Shown: positions 1 through 6,022 of the stretch, one piece after another
Position numbering within the stretch: the stretch's first letter is position 1
How the letters are laid out: each line of letters starts with the position of its first letter
Assembly (NCBI GenBank): GCA_009928265.1
Contig: RFPR01000068.1
Coordinates: 1 to 10,680 of the forward strand
Source of the DNA: Pseudomonadota bacterium
GTDB taxonomy: Bacteria; Verrucomicrobiota; Verrucomicrobiia; Chthoniobacterales; UBA6821
DNA: 10,680 nt
Direction: 5' to 3'
Notes under the pieces: model-generated
What the model was told of the DNA's origin: nothing
Seen by the model: the letters and a program-made list of their open reading frames with translations, nothing else
Database searches by the model: none
Program-made: the position numbers and the translations under genes

Positions 1-1020
1 CATGCTGATGAACATGTCCTGCTTCATGTCGGGATAGAGCTGGCGGTTCACCCCCCGCAGGACTGCCGACGGGGAAAGTTCCCCTCGCGACTGGCTGCGC
101 AGGGCGCTTCGGCACATCGCCATGATGAGCGAAGCGGGGACACCCTTCCCCGAGACGTCGGCAATGGCAATCCCGATATGGTCGTCGTCAACAGTGAGGA
201 AGTCGAAGTAATCGCCGCTGAGCGTGCGGGCCGGAAGGTTCAGGCCGCTTAACTCGAAGCCCTGCAGGTCGGGCGCGTCGGAAGGAAGGAGTATCTTCTG
301 AATTTCGCGGGCGATGGCGAGATCCCGGTCCATGGCGTGTTTTTCCCCGGCTGCGAGATGAATCGCTTGATTGAAGAGGGCAAAGGCCGACTGCTCCGCG
401 ATCGCCTGGAAGAGCTCAAGCTTCGTGTCGCTAAAGGGGTCGCGGTCGACGTTGCGGGCCAGGGCAAGCACGCCGAGGAGACGCTTGCGGTAGTGCAATG
501 GGCCGATGACAAGCGATCCGAGTCCCTGCGTAACGAGCTCTTCGGGTAGATCCCCCTTGCGGCGGAGAAAATGGGGTTCGGACCAGTGGGCCGACTCTCC
601 GACAAGCTCCTTGCCAACAGGGATCGAGTGGAGTCGCAGGTAGCTTTCCATCGCCTGCGGATTGGCCGTGACACTCGATGGAAGCACAACGAGGGGAGGA
701 CAGCCTTTGGAGAGAAAGGAAGGGAGAAGGTTTGTGCCGTGCTTGTCGGCCAAGTAAAGCGCGCCGCCGTCCGCCTTGAGGATATGCTGGGCTCCCTCGA
801 CGATGAGGCGGTGGAGTTCTCCAGCGGGCACTCCTTCCGAGAAGGCAGCCCCGAGTCCGTGGAGGAAGTCAAAGACCCGTCGCTCCTCCTGATGGATTTC
901 GGCGGAACTCCGCTTGAGTTGGCCCACGCGGCGCCGCGAACCGAAGAGCACGATGCCGAGCACCACGATGCCGACAAGCATGACGGCGATGAGGGCGGCC
1001 TCGATAAACTGCAGACTCAT
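1..1020 (-). CDS. Membrane-anchored GAF-PP2C serine/threonine phosphatase, RsbU/SpoIIE type (3' end outside window)
   Basis: Open from ATG at 1020 to the window edge: 340 codons, no stop. An in-frame TGA lies four codons upstream of this ATG, and no other ATG or GTG falls between, so the start is well supported. Residues 5-27 form one hydrophobic membrane helix followed by an Arg-rich stop-transfer (GSRRR). Residues about 45-222 resemble a GAF sensor domain. Residues 230-340 begin a PP2C phosphatase of the SpoIIE/RsbU class: a linker helix (AREIQKILLP, 237-246), then GDYFDF (269-274) and DVSGKG (288-293), whose aspartates bind the catalytic metals in this family. Such enzymes usually dephosphorylate a STAS-domain protein; a STAS gene lies 67 bases upstream in the same direction, so it is the likely substrate (inference). 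The gap between them has no terminator-like hairpin with a T-run. The last part of the phosphatase domain is not visible. The ligand of the GAF domain cannot be inferred. Confidence 0.9.
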   Translation of the reverse strand, partial: MSLQFIEAALIAVMLVGIVVLGIVLFGSRRRVGQLKRSSAEIHQEERRVFDFLHGLGAAFSEGVPAGELHRLIVEGAQHILKADGGALYLADKHGTNLLPSFLSKGCPPLVVLPSSVTANPQAMESYLRLHSIPVGKELVGESAHWSEPHFLRRKGDLPEELVTQGLGSLVIGPLHYRKRLLGVLALARNVDRDPFSDTKLELFQAIAEQSAFALFNQAIHLAAGEKHAMDRDLAIAREIQKILLPSDAPDLQGFELSGLNLPARTLSGDYFDFLTVDDDHIGIAIADVSGKGVPASLIMAMCRSALRSQSRGELSPSAVLRGVNRQLYPDMKQDMFISM

Positions 1021-1087
1021 GGTTGCCGATCATGCACGGGATCGGTACGGAATGCCAGCATGCCGGGCGTGCCCGTGCCGTGGAGAA

Positions 1088-1588
1088 TCAATGAGGGGAG
1101 GGGCCCTTCAGATATTCCAGCACGTCACGAAAACGGTGGGCGTTCTCGGGATTGGCAGCGATTAGGGCCTCATGGGCGGCCAAGACCACCTCGCGTTCCG
1201 GTCCCGCGTCCGAGGGCAACGGAAGAAGCTTGGCTCCGTGCTCGGCCGGGGTCATCGGAGTTGCACCCGCAGGCTCCACGGAGAAGAGGTGGTTCAGGCC
1301 AAGATTCTCAAACAGGTCGACATTCCGCGTGCTGACATTGAGGGCGCGCAGGGATCCCTCCCCCAGGGCCCGGAGGTTTTGGGAGATGCCGGTGAGCGTT
1401 CCCATGAAGGTAGAGTCCATGTGTTCGCAGGAGGCGAGATCGACGACAAATAGGCGATAGCCGCGACCAATCATGGCTTCGACGAATTTTTTCAGGGAGG
1501 CACACCCTTGGAAATTTCCCCGACCTTCGACTCGGATCCAGACTTCCCGGTCGAAACAAGCAACGCTGACGGCGCAGGGGGTGCTCAT
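1088..1588 (-). CDS. STAS-domain protein, anti-sigma-factor-antagonist-like, with C-terminal helical extension
   Basis: The protein has 166 residues. Residues about 5-105 fit a STAS domain of the SpoIIAA/RsbV type: a beta strand (VWIRVEG), a helix (CASLKKFVEAMI), a strand (RLFVVDLASC) and then HMDSTFMGTL (56-65). Ser59 sits where the phosphorylated serine of this family lies. In the classical scheme the unphosphorylated form binds an anti-sigma kinase (RsbW/SpoIIAB) and frees a sigma factor; the phosphatase encoded just downstream would regenerate it. No kinase or sigma factor is in this window, so the output is unknown. Residues 106-166 are an extension beyond the usual domain: a Pro-rich linker, then two probable helices (EREVVLAAHEALIAA and NAHRFRDVLEYLK). 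The ATG overlaps the stop of the chorismate mutase gene as ATGA, suggesting translational coupling. A GGAAGGG run lies 13 bases upstream of the ATG, farther than usual for a ribosome binding site. Confidence 0.88.
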   Translation of the reverse strand: MSTPCAVSVACFDREVWIRVEGRGNFQGCASLKKFVEAMIGRGYRLFVVDLASCEHMDSTFMGTLTGISQNLRALGEGSLRALNVSTRNVDLFENLGLNHLFSVEPAGATPMTPAEHGAKLLPLPSDAGPEREVVLAAHEALIAANPENAHRFRDVLEYLKGPSPH

Positions 1589-2121
1589 GCGTGATTTTGT
1601 GCCCTTCCCACAACCAGGAAAGTGCTTCCGGTACCGTAATCGGACACGACTTTTGAAAGAAGACCCAAGTTGCTTTCTTCAAGGATCTTATCGATGTGAG
1701 GATGGCCTTCCTCAAATACGCCGCAGTCGGCCTTGTCGCGCCGAAGTGCCTCGATGACACCCTCTGGGCCTGGGTGGAAGGAAAAACGAATGCTCGAGCC
1801 AAATTGACGACGGGCGGCAAAATGGGCATCACCGCCGGCCTCTCCGTCGCAGGCTACGACCATCTCTTTTTCAAGCGCAAGCGCGGCGGACATGATCTCT
1901 GTGTAAATAGCCCTAATCGCCTGTTCCCCGAGTGGCCCCTTGCTCTGAGAGGCAAGTCTGGTGACAAGATGCTCCGCGCGATCGGGCACATAGACCGGGC
2001 GGCCATCTCGCTCCTTGATGCGGCCGATTTCCTGCGCGAGGCGGGCGCGGTCGTTGAGCAGCTCCACGAGCTGGCCGTCGATCGCATCGATCGCGTCCCT
2101 GAGCCGCTTGAGTTCCTCCAT
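1585..2121 (-). CDS. Chorismate mutase (AroQ class) with abbreviated prephenate-dehydratase-like C-terminal domain
   Basis: The protein has 178 residues. Residues 1-87 are an all-helical AroQ chorismate mutase, which converts chorismate to prephenate for phenylalanine and tyrosine synthesis. By alignment from memory to the E. coli PheA mutase domain, Arg8, Arg25, Lys36, Arg48 and Ser78 match active-site positions R11, R28, K39, R51 and S84, while D48 and E52 correspond to Val45 and Ala49. The segment EIMSAALALEKE (75-86) is typical of the hinge between mutase and dehydratase in P-proteins. Residues 88-178 resemble only the first lobe of prephenate dehydratase (strand VVACDG, helix, strand, helix, ADCGVFEEG at 131-139) and its last strand (STFLVVGR, 166-173). 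The middle lobe, the TRF catalytic motif (here STF) and the ACT regulatory domain are missing. It is therefore probably a mutase only, perhaps with a ligand-binding tail. It lies 27 bases after scpB and overlaps the STAS gene as ATGA. A full pheA is expected elsewhere in the genome. Confidence 0.85.
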   Translation of the reverse strand: MEELKRLRDAIDAIDGQLVELLNDRARLAQEIGRIKERDGRPVYVPDRAEHLVTRLASQSKGPLGEQAIRAIYTEIMSAALALEKEMVVACDGEAGGDAHFAARRQFGSSIRFSFHPGPEGVIEALRRDKADCGVFEEGHPHIDKILEESNLGLLSKVVSDYGTGSTFLVVGRAQNHA

Positions 2122-2148
2122 GGGTGAGATGGGCGAAAAAGTATCTGA

Positions 2149-3228
2149 TTAGCGGTGATCAGGCGCGGCTTCCGGATCCTCTCCGGGAAGTTCCTCCTGA
2201 CCAGAGGGAGAGGCCGCCTCGGCCACTTCCTCGAAGACGACCGATTCGCGCACCTCGATGATCTCGGTGACCTCGACCGTCTCCAGCGCGGGATCGCCAG
2301 CGTTTTCTAAAGATTCCTCGGCAGAATCTTCGGCAGAGACACCGGGAAGTTCCGGTGTCGCCTCGTCGGATGTGGAGGTGGCGGCGCTCTCCTCGACTTC
2401 CGCCTTCGGTAGAGGGATGTGACGGAGTTCCGCCGCATTGGGAAGTTCGTCGAGATGGCGAAGGCCGAAATGATCGAGAAAGAATTGGGTGGTTGCGTAG
2501 AGCAGGGGGCGGCCCGCTGACTCCGAGCGACCGGCGATCTTGACGAGGCCGCGATCGAGGAGAGTCTGCATCACGCCATCGACGGAGACGCCGCGCACGG
2601 CCTCCATGTCCGCGCGCGTGATCGGCTGGCGGTAGGCGATGATGGCGAGTGTCTCGAGAGCTGAGGCGCTGAGGCGTGTCGGCTTGGCTTCGGGGTAAAG
2701 GGCACGCAGCCAGGGCGCGTATCCGGGTGCGCTGGAGAGCAGCCAGCCCGTGGCGGTCTCGCGAACCTGGTAGGCACGGCCTGAGGCTGCCACCAGGGCC
2801 TGAAGCTCCACGAGGGAATCATGAACCTGACCCTCCTTCACCTTGGCGTAGGCAAGGGCAGGGGAGGCTGTTTCCGCAGGAACCGCGGCGGCCGCATTGC
2901 GGAGATGGGTGATGAGTTCCTTGGCCGTGACCGCTTTCTGCGAGGCGAAAAGGATCGCTTCAAGGATCAGGGAAAGGGCGGGGGCATCGCCGGATGCGGG
3001 TTCGCCACTGAGGGTGCCGGGTGCCACACCTTCAGGCAGGTCGTGAACGGCAGTCTCTTCTTCGGCGATGTCGGTTGTAGTTTCCGTATGGTATTCCTGA
3101 AGCACGGCCGTCTCATCCGTCACGATCTCGGAATCCGTCATTTCTGTGGATTCTTGGGACGTTTCATCGATGGACGAAACCTCGGATGCTTCCTCCGGTT
3201 TCTTGTTCTTGCGTGATTTCTTGCTCAT
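2149..3228 (-). CDS. scpB: Segregation and condensation protein ScpB with acidic terminal tails
   Basis: ScpB forms a dimer that binds the kleisin ScpA and so regulates the SMC condensin that organises and segregates the chromosome. The recognisable core is residues about 84-275: a first winged helix starting LSLILEAILFASQKAVT (86-102), with an insertion of about 25 residues around 110-135, and a second winged helix with the family signature ALETLAIIAYRQPITR (190-205), RGVSVDG (212-218) and LLDRGLVKIAGR (223-234), then FLDHFGLRHLDELP (250-263). At 359 residues it is much longer than the usual 180-200. The excess is an N-terminal tail (1-83) with a Lys/Arg start (KKSRKNKK) then Glu/Asp/Thr-rich sequence, and a C-terminal tail (277-359) rich in Glu, Asp, Ser and Pro; both look disordered. 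The ATG overlaps the scpA stop as ATGA, with an AGGA at good spacing. Confidence 0.95.
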   Translation of the reverse strand: MSKKSRKNKKPEEASEVSSIDETSQESTEMTDSEIVTDETAVLQEYHTETTTDIAEEETAVHDLPEGVAPGTLSGEPASGDAPALSLILEAILFASQKAVTAKELITHLRNAAAAVPAETASPALAYAKVKEGQVHDSLVELQALVAASGRAYQVRETATGWLLSSAPGYAPWLRALYPEAKPTRLSASALETLAIIAYRQPITRADMEAVRGVSVDGVMQTLLDRGLVKIAGRSESAGRPLLYATTQFFLDHFGLRHLDELPNAAELRHIPLPKAEVEESAATSTSDEATPELPGVSAEDSAEESLENAGDPALETVEVTEIIEVRESVVFEEVAEAASPSGQEELPGEDPEAAPDHR

Positions 3229-4010
3229 GCGGATTCCTGGAGTTCTTCGTTTTCCTCGGTGGGCTCTTCCTCGCCCTCAAGGGTGCGGTCGAGCCAGATT
3301 TCACCGAATTGCTCCTCCTGACGCACGCGGAATTGTTTCATGCGGATCAGTTCGAGTAGCGCGAGGAAGGTGACAACGAGCTCGTTGCGGGTAGTCGCCT
3401 CGCCGAAGAGCTCCTCGAAGCGGACCGATACGCCGCGGTCGATGCGGTACATCAGGTGATTGATCCGGTCGGTGACGGTGTAGGTCTCCTCGCGGATCTC
3501 TCCCGGCTTCTCCTGGACGGGGAGGCGTTTGAGGGCCTTCTGGAAAGCGTTGATCAGATCGAAGATGCCGACGTCTCCGAGCATCATCGTCTCGTCGAGG
3601 ACAGGCGCGTGGGCCGGATCAAGGGAAACAGCGCGCGGAAAGAGGGCGGCTTGAAGCTCCTCTTGGTCGCGCAGGTGCGAGGCAGCCTCCTTGAACTTCC
3701 GGTACTCGATGAGCTGACGGATGAGCTCCCAGCGCGGATCCTCCTCCTCGGTCTCCTCGTCGGGCATCTGCTGGTCCTTCGGGAGCAGCGTGCGGCTCTT
3801 GATGTAGAGCAGATTTGCCGCCATCACGAGGAACTCGCCGGCGATCTCGATATGCAGGACCTCGAAGGCCTCGAGATATTCCAGATACTGGGAAGTGATC
3901 CTCTCGATGGAGATATCGTAGATGTCGACCTCGTCTTTCTTGACGAGGTAAAGCAAGAGGTCGAGGGGACCCTCGAAGACCTCCAGTTTGACTTTGAGAT
4001 CGGACTCCAT
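3225..4010 (-). CDS. scpA: Segregation and condensation protein ScpA (kleisin)
   Basis: ScpA is the bacterial kleisin: its N-terminus binds the neck of one SMC subunit, its C-terminal winged helix binds the cap of the other, and its middle binds ScpB. The protein has 261 residues, normal for the family. The N-terminal domain has the hallmark VFEGPLDLLLYLVKKDEVDI (11-30), followed by EIAGEFLVMAANLLYIKSRTL (55-75), which is very typical. Residues 83-92 are an acidic linker (DEETEEEDPR). The C-terminal winged helix lies at about 176-245 (VRFEELFGEATTRNELVVTFLALLELIR at 196-223, in two helices, then FGEIWL). The tail is again acidic. The gene starts at ATG 4010, 28 bases after the hpf stop, and its stop overlaps the scpB start. 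Hpf, ScpA and ScpB are probably on one transcript. Confidence 0.96.
   Translation of the reverse strand: MESDLKVKLEVFEGPLDLLLYLVKKDEVDIYDISIERITSQYLEYLEAFEVLHIEIAGEFLVMAANLLYIKSRTLLPKDQQMPDEETEEEDPRWELIRQLIEYRKFKEAASHLRDQEELQAALFPRAVSLDPAHAPVLDETMMLGDVGIFDLINAFQKALKRLPVQEKPGEIREETYTVTDRINHLMYRIDRGVSVRFEELFGEATTRNELVVTFLALLELIRMKQFRVRQEEQFGEIWLDRTLEGEEEPTEENEELQESA
3235..3239 (-). promoter_or_regulatory. Probable ribosome binding site of scpB
   Basis: CAGGA on the minus strand, with six bases between it and the scpB ATG. It lies inside the last codons of scpA. It is the clearest Shine-Dalgarno-like match in the window; the other starts lack a well-placed GGAGG-like sequence. Confidence 0.4.
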
Positions 4011-4038
4011 CTACCCGCTGAGGGGAACGTCTGCGGGA

Positions 4039-4395
4039 CTAGCGGCGGTAGCCGTGGCGCTCGATCTCGCGGGCAACGCGGACCTTGTGCTTCTTGGTCT
4101 CCTTGGTCTTGGTCTTCCGCTTGCGGAGTTGCTGCGCGAGCTTATGGACGGCGAGATCAATCGCCGTGTAGAGGTCATCCTCTGCATCCTCGGCATGGAG
4201 GTCGGGACCGGGTAGGGCGAGGTGGATCTTGACCTGGTAATCCTTCTTCTTGGACTTGTGCTCGTCGAACAGGAGGACGACGTGGGCTGCCAGAATGGTA
4301 TCACAGAATTCCTCAAGGTGGGCCACCTTGTCAGCCACGTGGGCATGGATGGCGGCGGTCAGTTGGACATGACGGGGACTGATATGGATTTGCAT
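4039..4395 (-). CDS. hpf: Ribosome hibernation promoting factor / RaiA-type protein, short form
   Basis: The protein has 118 residues. It binds the 30S decoding centre in slow-growing or starved cells and blocks translation, with or without forming 100S dimers. The fold is the beta-alpha-beta-beta-beta-alpha of the family: MQIHISPRHVQLT at the start, helix AAIHAHVADKVAHLEEF (14-30), strands AAHVVLLFDEH (36-46) and DYQVKIHLALPG (52-63), then DLHAEDAEDDLYTAIDLAV (65-83) leading the second helix, and a strongly basic end (RKRKTKTKETKKHK, 91-104) that fits rRNA binding. No long-form C-terminal dimerisation domain is present. I chose ATG at 4395 because MQIHIS aligns with the family start; a TTG at 4422 would add nine residues. 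It follows a gap of 90 bases after cobA-hemD and probably opens the hpf-scpA-scpB operon. I could not find a convincing promoter in that gap. Confidence 0.92.
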   Translation of the reverse strand: MQIHISPRHVQLTAAIHAHVADKVAHLEEFCDTILAAHVVLLFDEHKSKKKDYQVKIHLALPGPDLHAEDAEDDLYTAIDLAVHKLAQQLRKRKTKTKETKKHKVRVAREIERHGYRR

Positions 4396-4452
4396 GATCG
4401 TGATGTTTCTCTCTGTGAACAAAGGTAAGGCCGAAGGGGACGCGACGCCACC

Positions 4453-4472
4453 AAAATGCAGGGTGCGCTGCA
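4453..4472 (-). terminator. Weak hairpin with short T-run after cobA-hemD
   Basis: On the minus strand TGCAG and CTGCA can pair (5 base pairs, 6-base loop CGCACC) and are followed directly by TTTT. It starts 14 bases after the cobA-hemD stop, in the only sizeable gap between the haem block and hpf. The stem is short and the T-run is only four long, so termination would be partial at best. Confidence 0.25.
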
Positions 4473-4485
4473 GAGTTGCGTTTTA

Positions 4486-6012
4486 CTACTTGTAAAATTT
4501 CAGGATCGCTTCGACGAGTCCCGGGATGTCGTGCCGGGCAGACTCCAGGCTGATCGGCAATCCGAGCCTCCTCATTTCGGCGGAGGTGACCGGCCCGATG
4601 CTGGCGGTCTGAAGATTCTCCGGAAGGGGAAGCTCCAGCGCCATGAAATGGGTTGCCGTCGAGGCGCTCGTGAAGGTGATCAGATCTGCACCCTCTTCTC
4701 GGAAGCGGGCTATCCCACCGGAGAGATCAGCTGTTTCGGGAACCGTGCGGTAGACCGGCACATCATCCACAATGGCACCCAGTTTCTCCAGTTCGACGGC
4801 CAGCAAGTCGCGCGCACCGGCGGCACGGGGGAGCAGGATGCGGAGATTTTCGACATCGATTTCCTTAAAGGAGTCGATCAGCGATTCAGCCACGAACTCC
4901 TTGGGAATCAGGTCGATACCAATGCGAAACTCCCTGATTCTGGCCGCCGAGCCATTGCCGATGGCGGCGATCCGCGCCCCTCCTATTTCCCGGGCATCGT
5001 CATGGGCGGTATAGAAGGCGGTAAAGAAGGCCTCCACGCCGTTCGGGCTCGTGAAGACAATCCAGTCGTAGCCGCGGATGCCACTGATCGCCTCGACTAG
5101 GGGCATCTTCTCCTGCGGTGGCTCGATTCGGATTGTCGGCAACTCGAAAGCGTCAGCCCCGAGCATCCGAAGCGAGCCGAGGAGTGTGCCGGCTTGCTTT
5201 CCTGCGGCGCGGGTGACGGCGATCCGCTTTCCGAAGAGGGGTTGACTCTCGAACCACGAAAGAGTGTCACGGAGATGAACCACGTCGCCAAAGACCGCGA
5301 CAGCGGGGGCCTGGAATTTGCGTTCCGCTGCAAGCGTGGCAATGGTTGAGAGCGGGCCGGTCAGGGTTTGCTGGCGGCCTGTGGTGGCCCAGCGTATCAG
5401 GGCGGAGGGCGTCTCCCCGTCCATGCCGTGCGAGATCAGTTCCTTGGTCACCAGAGCGAGATTCTCGACCCCCATGAGCATCACCTTGGTTCCGGGAGCG
5501 GAGGCGATCGCTGCAAAGTCGACGCCGGTCGGCTTCTTCCCCTCCACGACATGGCCCGTGAAGACGGTGAACATCGCATTGTTCTCGCGATGGGTGAGCG
5601 GGATGCCGGCGTATGCGGGGCCGGCGACGACGGAACTGACGCCGGGAACGATCTCGAAGGGTATTCCCGCCGCGGCCAACTCGGCCGCCTCCTCGCCGCC
5701 GCGGCCGAAAACATACGGGTCGCCTCCCTTGAGGCGGACGACGCGCTTCCCCTCGCGGGCCTTGGCAAGCAGGAGGGCGTTGGTCTCCTCCTGCTTCATG
5801 GCATGACGTCCCGAGGTCTTGCCTGCATAGATACGTTCTGCGTCCGGCGAGGCATGGCGCAGAAGCTCCGGATTGGCGAGGTAGTCGTAGATCACCACGT
5901 CGGCCTGTTCAAGGCACTCGCGACCGCGAAGGGTGAGCAAGCCGGGATCACCCGGGCCCGCACCCACGAGGTAGCAGATTCCAGATGAATTGGAGCGGGC
6001 GGAAAGGGACAT
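4486..6012 (-). CDS. cobA-hemD: Uroporphyrinogen-III C-methyltransferase / uroporphyrinogen-III synthase fusion
   Basis: A two-domain protein of 508 residues. Residues about 11-255 are an SAM-dependent uroporphyrinogen-III methyltransferase that makes precorrin-2 for sirohaem or cobalamin: YLVGAGPGDPGLLT (14-27), VVRLKGGDPYVFGRGGEE (91-108) with the SAM-binding GGDP, VPGVSSVVAGPAYAGIPLTHR (122-142) and a TGH (152-154). Residues about 260-508 are HemD, which cyclises hydroxymethylbilane to uroporphyrinogen III: GKRIAVTRA (261-269), VFTSPNGVEAFF (319-330), VPVYRT (418-423) and FTSAST (447-452). The fusion joins the enzyme that makes uroporphyrinogen III to the one that diverts it from haem. I chose ATG 6012, ten bases after the hemC stop, because the domain begins a few residues later. 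Opening the frame to 6111 would add 33 residues that lie over hemC and look unrelated. Last gene of the haem block. Confidence 0.95.
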   Translation of the reverse strand: MSLSARSNSSGICYLVGAGPGDPGLLTLRGRECLEQADVVIYDYLANPELLRHASPDAERIYAGKTSGRHAMKQEETNALLLAKAREGKRVVRLKGGDPYVFGRGGEEAAELAAAGIPFEIVPGVSSVVAGPAYAGIPLTHRENNAMFTVFTGHVVEGKKPTGVDFAAIASAPGTKVMLMGVENLALVTKELISHGMDGETPSALIRWATTGRQQTLTGPLSTIATLAAERKFQAPAVAVFGDVVHLRDTLSWFESQPLFGKRIAVTRAAGKQAGTLLGSLRMLGADAFELPTIRIEPPQEKMPLVEAISGIRGYDWIVFTSPNGVEAFFTAFYTAHDDAREIGGARIAAIGNGSAARIREFRIGIDLIPKEFVAESLIDSFKEIDVENLRILLPRAAGARDLLAVELEKLGAIVDDVPVYRTVPETADLSGGIARFREEGADLITFTSASTATHFMALELPLPENLQTASIGPVTSAEMRRLGLPISLESARHDIPGLVEAILKFYK

Positions 6013-6022
6013 GAATAAAAAT

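Noticed and set aside
249..977. A 242-codon minus-strand open frame inside the phosphatase gene
   Set aside because: It is very Ser/Arg/Pro-rich and has no domain, while the frame from 1020 encodes clear GAF and PP2C motifs.
1064..1075. GC-rich palindrome in the STAS-phosphatase gap
   Set aside because: The stem is only four base pairs with a four-base loop and no T-run follows on the minus strand, so it does not look like a terminator.
571..1335. A 254-codon plus-strand open frame across the phosphatase and STAS genes
   Set aside because: It is antisense to two genes with good domain evidence, spans their junction, and its translation is low-complexity Arg/Gly/Pro.
3456..4232. A 258-codon plus-strand open frame antisense to scpA and hpf
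   Set aside because: The Leu/Asp/Glu-rich translation is the mirror of the acidic, Leu-rich ScpA codons; it has no start signal or domain.
4396..4422. TTG start giving Hpf nine extra residues
   Set aside because: The family begins at MQIHIS; TTG is a rare start and there is no supporting ribosome binding site.
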